Source of the DNA: Antilocapra americana
Lineage: Eukaryota; Chordata; Mammalia; Artiodactyla; Antilocapridae
Direction: 5' to 3'
Assembly: GCA_007570785.1 (NCBI GenBank)
Contig: ML661799.1
Location: 285,598-349,597 of the forward strand
DNA length: 64,000 nt
Position 1 is the stretch's first letter. Each line of letters begins with the position of its first letter. The position numbers were made by a program, and so were the translations under genes. Positions 23,501 to 35,620 of this stretch are shown here, piece after piece. Below the pieces are notes generated by a model. It searched no databases. It was given only the letters and a program-made list of their open reading frames with translations, and was not told where the DNA came from.

Positions 23501-26256
23501 AGTGTATAGAAATAAAAGTGATTTCTCTGTGTTAATTTTATCCTGAAATTTTATTGTATTTATTGATTAGCTCTAGTCCTTTTCTGGTAGTGTCTTTAGG
23601 GTTTTCTATGTAGAGGATCATACCATTTGCAAACAATGTGAGTTTTACTTCTTCTTTTGCAGCGTTTTGTTTCTTTTTCTTCTCTGATTAGTGTGACTAG
23701 GACTTCCAAAATTCATTGAATAGTAGTGGTGAGGTTCACTCCTGAAATGTTCCTGATTTCAGAGGAAATGCTTTCAATTTTTCACCATTGAGGACTTTTG
23801 ATATCCTTTTTTATTTCTTCAGTGATATGTTGGTTACTCAAAAGCATGTCATTTAGCCTTCATATGTTTGTTTTTCATAGTTTTTTTTTCCTGTAGGTGA
23901 TATGTAATCTTATACCTTTGTGATAAGAAAAGATACTCGAAGAGATTTCAATTTTTAAAAATTTACCAAGGCTTGATGTGATCTATTCTGTAGAATGCTC
24001 CATGTACACTTGAGAAAAGGTGAAATCCGTTGGTTTTGGGTGAAATGTCCTGTAGGTCTAATTGGTCCAGTGTATCATTTAAAGATTATTTTTTCTTTTA
24101 ATTTCCTGTCTGGATGATCTGTCCATTGGTATGAATGGGGTATTAAAGTCCCCCACAATTATTGTGTCAATTCCCCTAATAGTTGTTAGTATTTGCCTTA
24201 GGTATTGAGATGTTCCCATGTTGGGTGCATATATATATTTATAATTGTTATATCTTCTTCTTGGATTGATCCTTTGATCATTATGTAGTGTCCTTCTTTG
24301 TCTCTTATAACAGTCTTTATTTTAAAGTCTATTTTATCTGATACAAGTATTGCTAATCTCTCTTTCTCTTGGTCTCTATTTGCATGAAATATCTTTTTCC
24401 ATCCCCTCACTTTCAGTCTGTATGTGTCCCTAGGTTTGAGGTGGGTCTCTCATAGACAGCATAGATAGGGGTCTTGTCTTTGTATCCATTCAACCAGTCT
24501 TTGTCTTTTGGTTGAAGCATTTAATCCATTTACTTTTAAGGTAATTATTGAAAGGTATGATCCCATTACCATTTACTTCATTGTTTGGAGTTCGTTTTTA
24601 TAAACCTTTTCTGTTTCCTGTCTAGAGAACATCCTTTAGCATTTGTTGAAGAGCTGGATTGGTGGTGCTGAATTCTCTCAACTTTTGTTTGTCTGTAAAG
24701 CTTTTAATTTCTCCTTTGAATCTGAATGAGATCCTTGCTGAGAAGAGTAATCTTGATTGTAGGTTTTTCTCTTTCACCACTTTAGATAGGCCTGCCATTC
24801 CCTTCTGGCTAGCAGAGTTTCTGTTGAAAGATCAGCTCTTATCCTTAATGGGATCCACTTATACATTGTCTGTTCCTTTTCCCTTGATGCTTTCAATATT
24901 TGTTTTTTGTGTTTAATTTTTGTTAGTTTGATTTATATGTGTCTTGGCATGTTTCTCTTTGGATTTATCCTGTATGGGGCTCTCTGGGCTTCTTGGACTT
25001 GGGTGGCTATATCCTTCTTCAATTTAGGGAAGTTTTTGACTATTATCTCCTCAAATATTTTCTCATGCCCTTTCGTCTTCTTTTTCTGAGATGCCTATGA
25101 TTTGAATGTTTGGGTGCTTAGCATTGTCCCAGAGGTCTCTGAAGCTGTCCTCGTTTCTTTTTAATTTTTTTCCCACTCTCCTTCGTTTATTACCACCATT
25201 CTATCTTCCAGCTCACTTATCCTTCCTTCTGCTTCAATTACTCTACTGTTGATTCCCTCCAGAGTGTTTTTAATCTGTTATTGAATTGTTCATTTCTGAC
25301 TGAATATTCTTTATTTCTTCTGGGTCCTTGTTAAACATATCTTGCACCTTCTTGATCCATGTCTCTAGTCTATTTATCTGTATCTCTATTTTGTTTTCAA
25401 GCTTTTGGATCATCTTTACTATCATTATTCTGAATTCTTTCTTAGGTAGGCTCCCTATCTCCTCCTCTTTTGTTTGGTTCGGTGGGGTTTTATCATGTCC
25501 CTTCACCAGCTGCATATTTCTCTGCATTTTCATTTTGTTTATTTTGCTTTATTTTGGGTCTCCTTTCTGCAATCTGGAGTGTCATAGTTCCTCTTAATTA
25601 TGGAGTCTGTTCCTTGTGGGTGGAGTTGGACCAGTGGTTTGTGAAGGTTTTCTGGTTGGGGGAGCCTGTGTCTGTGTTCTGGTGGACAGAGCTGGATATC
25701 ATCTCTCTGGAGGGTAGTAGAGTGTCTAGTAGTGAGTGTAGGGGTGTCTATGGGTTTGGTATGGCTTTAGGCAGTATATCGCACTGACGTTTGCTGGCTC
25801 TTTGATAGAGTTCAGTGTCAGTATATGTATGGAGGCTTTTGGGTGGGCTCTTGTCTTTTAATGTTCCCCAGAATCAGAAGTTCTACAATGGTCTAAACTT
25901 CTGGAGTTGAGCCTACTGCCTCTGGGTTTTGGTCCTGATCTCTTACAATAGCATCAAGACTTTTCCATCCACACAGCACAGAAAACAAAGCCCCTAGGTT
26001 AATGGTGAAACAACTACCCACAGACAACAGCACCCAGAGATTCACAGAGTTATGTAGAGGAAACTGAAGGGAAGAAGGAGACAGAAGTGACCAGGAAGAG
26101 AAAAGGGAGAGTCAAAAGGGAAAAGAGCAATGAAGACAGTAATCAAATCCCTAAGTGAAAAATGGATACTAAAAATTAGACTCTTACAGACACAAAATTA
26201 ATAACAAAATATCAAAAAGCAAAAATTAAAAGCCTAGAATAAAAATTAGACTCTCA

Positions 26257-27569
26257 GCACTGCTTTTACTGTGTCCCATAGATTTTGGGTTGTTGTGTTT
26301 TCATTTTCATTCATTTCTATGCATATTTTGATTTCTTTTTTTATTTCTTCTGTGATTTGTTGGTTATTCAGCAGTGTGTTGTCCGACATAAACCAAAGCA
26401 GGATCCTCTATGACCTACCTCCCAGAATATTGGAAATAAAAGCACAAATAAACAAATGGGACCTAATTAAAATTAAAAGCTTCTGCACAGCAAAGGAAAC
26501 TATAAGCAAGGTGAAAAGACAGCCTTCAGAATGGGAGAAAATAATAACCAATGAAGCAACGGGCAAACAATTAATCTCAAAAATATACAAGCAACTCCTG
26601 CAGCTCCATTCTAAAAAAATAAACGACCCAATCAAAAAGTGGGCCAAAGAACTTAACAGACATTTCTCCAAAGAAGACATACAGATGGCTAACAAACACA
26701 TGAAAAGATGCTCAACATCACTCATTATCAGAGAAATGCAAATCAAAACCACAGTGAGGTACCACTTTACATCAGTCAGAATGGCTGCCATCCAAAAGTC
26801 TACAAGCAATAAATGCTGGAGAGGATGTGGAGAAAAGGGAACTCTCTTACACTGTTGGTGGGAATGCAAACTAGTACAGCCACTATGGAGAACAGTGTGG
26901 AGATTCCTTAAAAAACTGCAAATAGACCTGCCATATGACCCAGCAATCCCACTGCTGGGCATACACACCGAGGAAACCAGAATTGAAAGAGACACGTGTA
27001 CCCCAATGTTCATCACCACATTGTTTACAATAGCCAGGATATGGAAGCGACCTAGATGCCCATCAACTGACAAATGGATAAGAAAGCTGTGGTACATATA
27101 CACAATGGAATATTACTCAGCATTAAAAAAAAAATTCATTTGAAGCAGTTCTACTCAGGTGGATGGAACTGGAGCCTATTATCCAGAGTGAAGTAAGCCA
27201 GAAGGAAAAACAACAATACAGTATACTAACGCATATATATGGAATTTAGAAAGATGGTAAGAGGACCCTGCATGCGAGACAGCAAAAGAAATGCAGATGT
27301 ATAGAACAGACTCGTGGACTCTGTGGAAGAGGGCAAGGGTGGGATGATATGGGAGAATGGCATTGAAACATGTTAATTATCATATGTGAAATCAATCGCC
27401 AGCCAAGGATTGATGCTCGGGGCTGGTGCACAGAGATGACCCAGGGGGAGGGAATCAGGAGGGAGGAGGGAGGGGGGTTCTGGAGGGGGAGCATATGTAA
27501 ACCCATGGTGGTTTCATGTCAATATATGGCAAAACCAACACAGTAAAGTAAAGAAAATTTAAAAAAAAA
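26257..27569 (+). mobile_element. L1 insertion with inverted 5' piece and internal deletion
   Basis: 26257-26383 is antisense L1 from early ORF2; 26384-27569 is sense ORF2 C-terminus, 3' UTR and poly(A). The frame 26271-27143 (290 residues) crosses the inversion: about 37 antisense-derived residues, then an unbroken ORF2 C-terminus including the Cys-rich segment near its middle ([18 protein letters not shown], about 26815-26870). A shared tagactctca at 26247-26256 and 27570-27579 marks the insertion as one event. It lies in the 5' UTR of the host L1. Confidence 0.9.
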
Positions 27570-28507
27570 TAGACTCTCAAATGTACAACAAAATACAAAA
27601 TGGAAAACAAATATTTTTAAATGGAATTTATTTTCAAAATAAGGGTTTTTTGGAAGAAAGGTAAAAGTAGGGTCTAAAAAATAAAATGTATAGGAAAAAT
27701 AAAGAACTATATTAGGACAGAATGAGAGGAAAAAAGAAAAAGAGAAGGTGAAGAAAGGGGAAATAAGAGTGGAAAAAAAGAAAAAATAAGAATAAAAAAT
27801 TAAAAGAAATTTTAAAAATTAAAAAATAACAATAATAAAGTAGAATATATCTAGGAATTTCTCTGTAGCCATTGTGGGCAGTGTGGAGTCAGTTCAGTGT
27901 CAGATAATCCCTTGTTCCAGCTTGTACCTGTTCTCAAAGTCTACAGTTGCCTCTCAAATGCATAGTCTCAATTTAACTGCAGGATTTTAATCTGTTGCAT
28001 CTACCATTTCTGGGCTGGTTCCCCTTCTTTTCTTTGCGTAGGTTGGCCTCCTCTGCTTGCAAGTCTCTCTTCACTGTCTGATCTCTGCCCTGACATGAGG
28101 GGGTAGAAAGTGGCCACTTATTTGGGCTGACTTGCTCAGTTGAGCTATGGAGAAGGAGGGACACTGCAAACAAATCCCACTGGCATGTGTCTGCCGGTGC
28201 TCACAGTGGATGGGCCACACAGGGGTTGCCACAATCCCATGTCATGCCCTTCCCAGGTCCAAGCCACTCAGGCTCCTGGATGTGCCACAAGGGCACAGTC
28301 CCAGGTGGACCATGTATCTCCTCAGGGGAGCTTATCTCAGGCTGTCACACTCTTGGCAGATACGAACTGTGCAGGATCCCAGGAAGATGTGGTTAGCAAC
28401 TGGGTTCCCACTCACAGCTTGGTGGGAGAAACGGTCTCTGGGGCTGAGATTGCAGAGGCCCCTTGCCTTCCGCCTCTGGCTATAATGCACCTACCTCCCT
28501 GCCTCCA

Positions 28508-28720
28508 GTGGTGGTGGTTTAGTTACTAAGTCATGTCTGACTTGCGACACCATGGGCTATAGCCTGCCAGGCTCCTCTGTCCATGGGATTCTCTAAGCAA
28601 GAGTACTGGAGTGGGTTTCCATTTCCTTCTTCAGGGGATGTTCCTGACCCAGGAATTGAACCCAGGTCTCCTGCATTGCAGGCAGATTCTTTACAGACTG
28701 AGCTATGAGGGAAGCCCTCT
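28508..28720 (-). mobile_element. Bov-tA SINE in L1 5' UTR
   Basis: Antisense Bov-A unit then antisense tRNA-like head (gaacccaggtctcctgcattgc at about 28659-28680), ending tgagggaagcc. It is flanked by an 11-bp duplication, ccctgcctcca at 28497-28507 and ctctgcctcca at 28721-28731, with one mismatch. Confidence 0.93.
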
Positions 28721-29433
28721 CTCTGCCTCCAAGGAGGGCCACAAATAGCAGCCGGCTTGCTGTCCTTTGGTATTCGCTAGGGTGGGACCCTTTGTTCTAT
28801 GAGTGCACTGGGGGCTACAGAGCAGCATTATAGCCTTTCTGTGGGTAAGGTCTTTTGTTTTTGTCTCTCTAGCTTTCCCACAGTTTAGGTTTTCTCCATT
28901 ATGTCTGTGCTATGTCACATTAGGCCCCTCAGAGTGTCCTTAGGGCATTCAACCCTGCTCCTTTTTCTAAGGACTGAGGATGCAGCCAGTACCTCTGCAT
29001 CGAGCCCCAACTCGCTGCAGGCGGATGTGACCTGCAGTAATTGCCACAGGTAATTGCCATTGGGCATGATTTCTGTGGTAATTCCCATCCCATTCCCCCT
29101 CACTACCCACCCCCACATACACACACATACCAGTTACCCAGGTAGGCGGCCCTCTGAGATTCCAAAGCTCCTGCCTGTGAGTGGGTTTCCAGTTGTGTGG
29201 AAACTTCTCTTTCATGACTCCCTCCCAGGAGGGGTGTCTGTCCTGAAATCCTCTGTCTTGTTTTTCATCTTTATCCTTTGTTCTATCTCATTTCCAAGAT
29301 ATTGGTTTGCCTTTCCGGGTATCTCGTGTCCTCTGCCAGTGTCCATAAGTTGTTCTGTGGAAGTTGCTCCACATGCAGATCATCTTTTGATATATTTGTT
29401 GGGGAGAAAGTGGTCTCCCCATCCTATTCCTCT

Positions 29434-29441
29434 GCCATCTT
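29434..29441 (-). promoter_or_regulatory. YY1-like site at the L1 5' end
   Basis: On the minus strand the L1 starts near gggggtcccaagatggcaga. The core AAGATGGC is the usual YY1 motif found at mammalian L1 5' ends, where it helps position transcription start. The site is intact, but the element downstream is broken. Function in this copy is inferred, not shown. Confidence 0.6.
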
Positions 29442-30008
29442 GGGACCCCCTCTCTCTCTAGATGTTTTTAAAATTCTGTCTTTATCCTTAACTTTTATCA
29501 TGTTAATTATGATGTGCTATGGTGAGGTTCTCTTTGGGTCACCTTATTTGGAATTCTCTGGGCTTCTTGAATATGAATGCCTGTCTCCTTTCTCAGATTA
29601 AGGAACATTTCATGCATAATTTCTTCAAATAATTCTGCTCATTTCTCTCTCTCTTTCATTCTCATCCTCCTGAGGCCGCCATGGTGCAAATGCTTCTCTG
29701 CTTGATGTTGTCTTAGGGATCCCCTACATTATCCTCACCTTAAAAAAAATTCTTTAATTTTGCTGCTCCATCTAGGTGAGACCTATTGCTTTGCAATCCA
29801 GCTAACTTATTTGTGCTTCTACTTCATCCATTCTGCTCTTGAAACCCCCAGTATATTTTTCAATTGTTATAAGCTATGTTTGATACTTTCTTATAGATCT
29901 AATTTCTTTAAGTTCTCATTTTTTATCTCCTTGTCTCCTGAGATCAGAGAGCATCTTTATGACCATTACTTTGAACTCTTTATCAGACAGGCTTCTTATC
30001 TCTTTTAT

Positions 30009-30297
30009 AAAAATTTTTATTTAAAATTTTTATTGAAGTATAGTTAATTTACAATGTTTTTTACTTTCTGATGTACAGCAAAGTGAATGTTATCCATATA
30101 CATAATTCCATTCTTTTTCTTTTTTAGGTTCTCTTTTCATATATGTCATTACGAGTATTGAGTAGAGGTCCCTGTGCTATACAGCAGGTCCTCATTAGTT
30201 GCCTATTTTCTGTATATAGCAGGGTATATATGTCAACCCAATTCTCTCAATTTATTCCTTCCCTTTACTCCCAGGCCCCTACTAATCCCTTCTTTAA
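30009..30297 (-). mobile_element. L1 3' end (artiodactyl L1) inserted in old L1
   Basis: Antisense L1 3' UTR (tattgaagtatagttaatttac near 30030, then ccctgtgctatacagcaggtcc near 30169). An imperfect duplication (tatctcttttat at 29997-30008, aatctctttttat at 30298-30309) flanks it. The host L1 resumes on its right. Confidence 0.85.
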
Positions 30298-31514
30298 ATC
30301 TCTTTTTATTTATGGTCTTTTTCTGGGGCTCTGTCTTGTTCTTTGGTTAGGAACATATTCCTCTGTCTTCTTATTTTGTCCAACTCTCTATGTTTATCTA
30401 TATGTATTAGGAAAAACAGCTACTTCTCTCAGTCTTAAAGGAGAGGTTTTGTTTTGTGTAGGAGATGATCCCTGAGGCCCAGAAGCACAATCTCCTCTGG
30501 CCTCCAGAGCCAGGTGGTCAAGAGGCATTTCTTGTGCAGACTGTGTCCCCCTACCAGCTATGGCAGGGCTTCAGCTACTGCACAGGGAGGGCAGGGTGTG
30601 ATGTGGTCACCTGACACAGCTATGGCATAAGTACAGCATGAGGTAAATGGGGCTCAAGGCGTTCCCTTGGCTTGGTTGTGGTATGGCTGGTGCATGAGAA
30701 GGGCAGGGCTTGGGGCACTCACCTGACTGTGGTGTGGCTGCCGGATAGGATGGTGGGGCTCAGGACACTTGCCCAGCCTGCTTACATGCAGCTGCTGCTC
30801 AGACATGGTGGCGCACCATGTGCTTGCCTGTTCTGCTTGTTGGGTAACTGTTGTGTAGGGTCGGTGATGTGCAGAGCATGCCTACTGGTGCTTGTAGGCT
30901 ATAGAAAGTGCACCAGAAGTGGTCCTCAGCAGTGCTTCTGCCCCTAGAGTCACTATATGTTCCTGCCTCTCTGGCAACTGCTTTAGGATTAGTGAGTAGG
31001 TACCCCTTACTTATGGTCTAGGTACTTTTTAAACTGTTGTTTTTTTGCACCGGACATCAGGGTGAGTGGATCTGCATATGAACCCTTTAAGAGCAAGTTC
31101 TTGATTTCCTATAGTTCCTAGCTTGAATACTGTTAATTTTCAAAGCCAGATATTTGGGGGATTTGTCTTGCTGGCGCAAGATCCAAGAGTTGAGGTTAAT
31201 GTCTGTGGTAGGTCACAGTCCCTTGACTGCCCTTGGGAATATTCCCTTGGGAATTCTTCCCAGTTTTGTAATGCCATGCCTGATGTTGAGTCTCAAGCAA
31301 GACAAAGTCCCTGCCTCTCCTACGTATTTTGAAGCATTTTTTAAAATCTTTTGTTGTGAATACGCTGTTCCTCTAGTTCTCAGGTCCTTTTCAGAGGATA
31401 ATTATTCCACATGCAGCTGTAAATTTGTTCTGTCTGTGTAAAAAGTGTGTTCAGGGTCTTCCTCTGTTGCTATCTTAAACCAGTTTCCTCTTCTGTATTC
31501 TTTTAAGTGATGGT

Positions 31515-31800
31515 GAATCAGGTGCGGCCACAAGGGGGAGCACGGACAGTTGGCTACATTCATTCAGCTCCTCACAGGTGAGGAGCACTGAGGGAGCAGA
31601 TTCAACAAGCTGCATGAGAGAGAGGGAACCTGTGAGCAAGTGCTTTTATTAGGGGTCAGGGTGGCCTATACAAGCAAAAACTGCCAGGGGATTTCACTGG
31701 TGTGTTTCAATGTCAGTAGGTCACAGCCAAAGGGTGACAAGAAGGAACTTATGGCAAGGGCTGACCCTATCATATCTGCTCACCTGGGCAGGATGCTCAC
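31515..31800 (-). repeat. Probable ERV 3' LTR
   Basis: The minus strand shows a possible TATA-like gtatagg at about 31668, the poly(A) signal AATAAA at 31645-31650 and a 110-bp downstream part ending near 31520. The boundaries are estimates: I could not find a matching 5' LTR or a clear polypurine tract. Confidence 0.45.
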
Positions 31801-32311
31801 AGCCTACTGATGGGGATGTTGAGGAAGCAGGAAAAAATTGTTTTAAAATTTACAGTACAGTTGACCCTGTGGTTCAACATTACTGACAATTCTAATGGGG
31901 AGTCAGAATGGATAATGCTTGCCCCCTAGGTTTTGGAGATGTTAAAGGTGAATGGAACAGCTTGACTTAGCCACCAAAAGTAAATGTTGACAAAGGTGAC
32001 AACTAGTAAGAGTCCTATTAGGGATAGTATGAGGGTTTGGCATGCATTCAGTTCACAGGGCACCCTACCTTGTGGGACAAAACCCGTCATATCTGAATTA
32101 AAGAAATCTGTTGAAAGATGTTGGTTATATTATGAAAGATCTTTACCTCTTGTCATTCCTCAAAACTTGGTCTGTCTGTACCTGTTCAGAGTTATTTATG
32201 CACATACAGCAGAAGGTATCCTGAATAGTGCAAACCCCTCCTTCCCTGGCTAGCAAAAAGACAAGAGCCAGTCTGCTGCTATTCATTAATATTTGGCCTA
32301 GAGACCAATGG

Positions 32312-32509
32312 CAGGTGTGCCCTGTCGCTCAGTCGTGTCTGACTCTTTGTGACCTCATGAAGTGTAGCCCACCAGCCTCCTCTGTCCATGGGATTCTCCA
32401 GATAAGAATACTGGAGTGGGAAGCCATTCCCTTCTCCCGGGGCTCTTCCCAACCCAGGGATTGAACCCAGATCTCCTGCATTCCAGTCAAATTCTTTACT
32501 GTCTGAGCC
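32312..32509 (-). mobile_element. Bov-tA SINE in the ERV
   Basis: Antisense Bov-A unit (cgctcagtcgtgtctgactc) followed by the antisense tRNA-like head. It is flanked by an 8-bp duplication, accaatgg, at 32304-32311 and 32510-32517. Confidence 0.93.
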
Positions 32510-33282
32510 ACCAATGGACTAGCTGTAAAACAGTGTTTTGACTTGCCTTTAAATATGATCTGAAAAGTCAACTGAAACGTGATGGTTGGCAGTTACGATC
32601 TGATTTTATTTGACAAAGACTGCTGTTCTGCCAATTCTGCCAACTCTTATAGCTATGGCAAGTGCTATTAAATAGGGATAACTACTGCCCATTTTGCTTG
32701 GTGTTCTTGGTTTATAGAAACAAGGAGTTACCTAGTGTATAAAGGAATAAGGGAATCTCCTATGTAACCATTGCTCACTGGGGTATGATTTTATTAGGGA
32801 AAACCTGTGGGGAAATTCGCAAAATAAAACTACATAAGGTGCTGTGCCTGTGAGTTTGGACCACAATGTAACTGGAAGGTGCCATTATTTAGAGTACAGT
32901 GTATCCTTGATGATGTCACCAAATAGACCAAATAGGACTACTGAAAGGAGAAATAGTGGAAATATTCACTTCCTTCTTTTAGTAAATCTTGACAAACAGG
33001 TAGAAAGCCAACAGTGTCTTGTCACGGGATTTTGTGTCATGTTCACCACCTTTACAGGCAGGGGCAGTCCCATGGGGTCTCACTTTGCATATAAGACTAG
33101 TAGAGCCAGGGACTTTGATTTGTTCCCAGTGTTGCACCTGGCATGAAATAGCCTTTATGCCTACAGTAAGAAAACCCAAAGCCAGAGGAGCCGCCAAGAT
33201 GGGCAGCTATTTAAGAAATAATTGTTCCAATAGTGACATCTAGTGGAATCTGTTTGCCATGGATAGTTTTACCCACGTTTGC

Positions 33283-33490
33283 CCTGCCTGGTGGCTCAGA
33301 CTATAAGACTCTGCCTGTGATGGAAGAGATCTGGGTTTGATCCTGGGTCAGGAACATCCCTGGAGAAGGGAATGGCTACTCACTCCTGTATTCTTACCTG
33401 GAGAATTCCATGGACAGAGGAGCCTGGTGGGCTACAGTGCACGGGGTCATAAAGAGTTGGACGCAACTGAGTGACTAACACTTTAACTTT
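33283..33490 (+). mobile_element. Bov-tA SINE in the ERV
   Basis: Sense tRNA-like head (ctggtggctcagactataag, box B-like gtttgatcctggg) then Bov-A unit ending gagttggacgcaactgagtg. A clear duplication was not found. Confidence 0.92.
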
Positions 33491-34590
33491 TACTCTGCAG
33501 TTTAAAAGAGGTACCCCTTTTAAATTTGGATGGTTGCCTGTAATGATGGTAACTTGCATTTCCATATCTAATAAGGCTAGAAAATATTATTTTTATTGAT
33601 TAACCACCAGAGTTATATATGAGCAATTGCCCCAAGGTGATGTGACAAGGCCCAGGAATGGCCAAATCCCTCTGGAAGAGTTTGCAGCAATTCCCAATCT
33701 CAGAGATTTGGGTATTGGCTGCACACATCTTGGGTGGGCCAGTGGTTCCCTTGGCCATCAGATGTGTGGGCAAAGGATGATATTCTTTCAGTGCAATCTC
33801 CCTTAGTCCGTGATTTGGAGGTGACCTGTCTAGTAATTATTTCATGAGGCTACCCCTATTCAATTGCCAATGAAGAGAGAGAATTTGATCGCTGAGAGGT
33901 GGTAGGGGGAGTCAGTTTTTAAAAAAATGGCAGGGATATTGGTTTAGGTGGGGATTGAGGGTAAGGGGCAGGGTTTCTATGCTCCAGAAGGTGGTGTTCA
34001 ACAGCTCAAAATTTGCAAGTCAGGGTGGGCAGAGCCCTCCTAGAGAGTCAGAAGATCAGTTCCATTCATGGTGTCCCCCAATTTCATGGACTCTATATCA
34101 AAGGGGGTTTCTTTCAGTTTAGGAATGTGCTGAGGATCTTCCTTTCTGAATGTTCAAAGAAATGATAGACCCATTGAACCCAACTAGTTTTGCAGAATAG
34201 CATGCCAGCCTCCACCATAGTTTTTCACCTTCAAACAATGAAAGTCCAAGTCAACAATGGAAGGGCTTTGAAATGCTGAAGGATGCTAGAAATTTTGAAT
34301 TCCTTATCTGAAGTTTCTATAACCTCCTCAAAAGTTTTGGCCTATTATCATATCTTCCTTGGCTTTGAGAGAAATATGATAAATGCTCTCAATCCTCCCT
34401 AGGTACCTTCAGACCTAAATATCCTGTAAAAACTGAGCTTCAAGGGTCAAAGAATCTCCAAATGAATTACACATTTTAGGATCTTTAGTAATGATGGTGC
34501 CTAATCTTTGTGGCTCCAGGCAGGGCCCCTTTAAACATTCTTGATAACCACTTTTCTCCCTTCTCATCTCTCTGGAAAGAATCTTTGAGT

Positions 34591-34655
34591 TGTTGATGCC
34601 GTCCAACCATCTCATCCTGTCTCATCCTCTTCTCCTGTCTTCAATCTTTCCCAGT
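34591..34655 (-). mobile_element. BovB tail fragment
   Basis: A 65-bp antisense piece (gatgccgtccaaccatctcatc to tcaatctttcccag) from within the BovB 3' region. Both ends are truncated relative to a normal insertion, so it is probably a remnant left by rearrangement between the ERV and the next L1. Confidence 0.8.
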
Positions 34656-35620
34656 TCTGTGAAATTTTCCTTTTTTTTCTTTTTTTTAATTTTAACTTTT
34701 TAAACCTATTATTATTTTTTCTAAACTTACTCCTTTGTTTGCTTTTCCTACTGTTCTTTTCCCCTTGAAGTTAATCTTTAATGTATATAGGTCTTCTTTA
34801 TCTAACTCTATTTAGCTTTGCATATCGATTCTTTCTTTCTATTCTTTCTTTCCTTTCCTCTCAACATATTTGTTAGATTTGTTTTAATTTCTTTATTCCA
34901 CACTTGACACCTTGCTTTAGTTTTGTTTTCTAGTTTGTGCTTTACTTTGTTTTTATCTTAACTGGTAGATAGAATTTTTGGTTTCCTTTGTTCACCAGGT
35001 CAGTCTATTGTACTTTATTTTTGTTTGACTGTTTTGACTTTGCTTATAGGTGTACATGTATATTTATATTCCATTATCTTAATTAATATTTGTCTGATTT
35101 GTAACTGCCATTTCTCTGGGGTTCATCTTCAGTTTCTTGTTTGGGGGTATATGTTTTAATCTCATTTAATGGCATAACAACCACTTGTGGAATCTTTGTT
35201 CTTGAAAAGAGATCAAGCCCTTAGCCTTTGGACTGGAAGCACTGACTCCAAGACCTAGACTACCACAGAACTAACCTTAGGAGTATCAAACAGTGAGAAC
35301 TCACACAAAGGAAACCACTTGAATACAAGACCCAGCATCACCTAAACCACCAGTTGCACCCTGTTCAGGACACCGCATCTAAACAACAAACAAAACAAAA
35401 ATACAAACCCAATCATCAGAAGACAGGAATACCACATCACTCAGCCTCAACAATCAGAGGAGAAACAATAACAATAACAACAAAAGAAATTAGCACAAAT
35501 CTCACCCTACTCAAAGCTTACATAAACCACTGGACCAACATTAGAGGGGCAGAAACCAAAAGGAAGAATGAATTCAACCTTGAAGCCTGGGAAAAGGAGA
35601 CCTCAAACACAATAAGTTTT

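Larger units (their letters stand above)
21616..29453 (-). mobile_element. Bovine-type L1, both ends present, inside an older L1
   Basis: The 3' end is at about 21616 (poly(A) as T-rich sequence, then 3' UTR). ORF2 C-terminus covers 22030-23600 (minus frames 22233-22691 and 23186-23446). A large deletion near 23640-23800 removes the RT core. The endonuclease part is at 24060-24420, ORF1 at about 24430-25540 (minus frame 25270-25533, lysine- and glutamate-rich, with a likely coiled coil), and the 5' UTR from 25560 to 29453. The 5' UTR is split by an L1 (26257-27569) and a Bov-tA (28508-28720). The edges show an imperfect duplication (ctctagctgctttta at about 21611, ctctagatgttttta at about 29455). 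It is defective through deletion and frameshifts. Confidence 0.88.
19690..31500 (-). mobile_element. Old L1, spanning, split by younger insertions
   Basis: Antisense L1 pieces in one orientation: ORF2 and endonuclease sequence at 19690-21615, ORF1-side sequence at 29455-30008 and 5' UTR at 30310-31500. The 5' terminus at about 31465-31500 (cctctgttgctatcttaaacc) is the antisense of the L1 start motif. The gap is filled by a younger L1 (21616-29453). Bov-tA (20193-20398), a Bov-A piece (20512-20573) and an L1 tail (30009-30297) are also nested. No frame of useful length remains. Confidence 0.8.
31505..34590 (-). mobile_element. Decayed endogenous retrovirus, env-side part and 3' LTR
   Basis: Read on the minus strand, the right part (34590 to about 31930) is protein-like but full of stops. 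Near 31930-32045 there is a short uninterrupted stretch with a strongly hydrophobic run, a following W-W pair and a stop (31926-31928), as expected for the membrane anchor of a retroviral envelope. Beyond it, about 31515-31800 looks like an LTR, with an AATAAA signal at 31645-31650 and a short R/U5-like end. Two Bov-tA SINEs (32312-32509 and 33283-33490) interrupt it. gag, protease and RT parts were not found. The copy is non-functional and its class is uncertain. Confidence 0.55.

Noticed and set aside
26408..27103. 231-codon minus-strand frame rich in hydrophobic residues, looking like a membrane protein
   Set aside because: It is the antisense shadow of L1 ORF2; the same false membrane-like frames appear opposite every L1 and BovB copy in the window.
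26271..27143. 290-codon open frame as a protein gene
   Set aside because: After about 37 residues it is the C-terminus of L1 ORF2, and the start lies in inverted L1 sequence.
28140..28529. Overlapping frames of 112-129 codons in GC-richer DNA as a possible exon
   Set aside because: The region is antisense L1 5' UTR; the composition is normal for it and the frames end in a Bov-tA.
29054..29461. 135-codon frame with signal-peptide-like hydrophobic runs
   Set aside because: Antisense of the L1 5' UTR start; no family resemblance.
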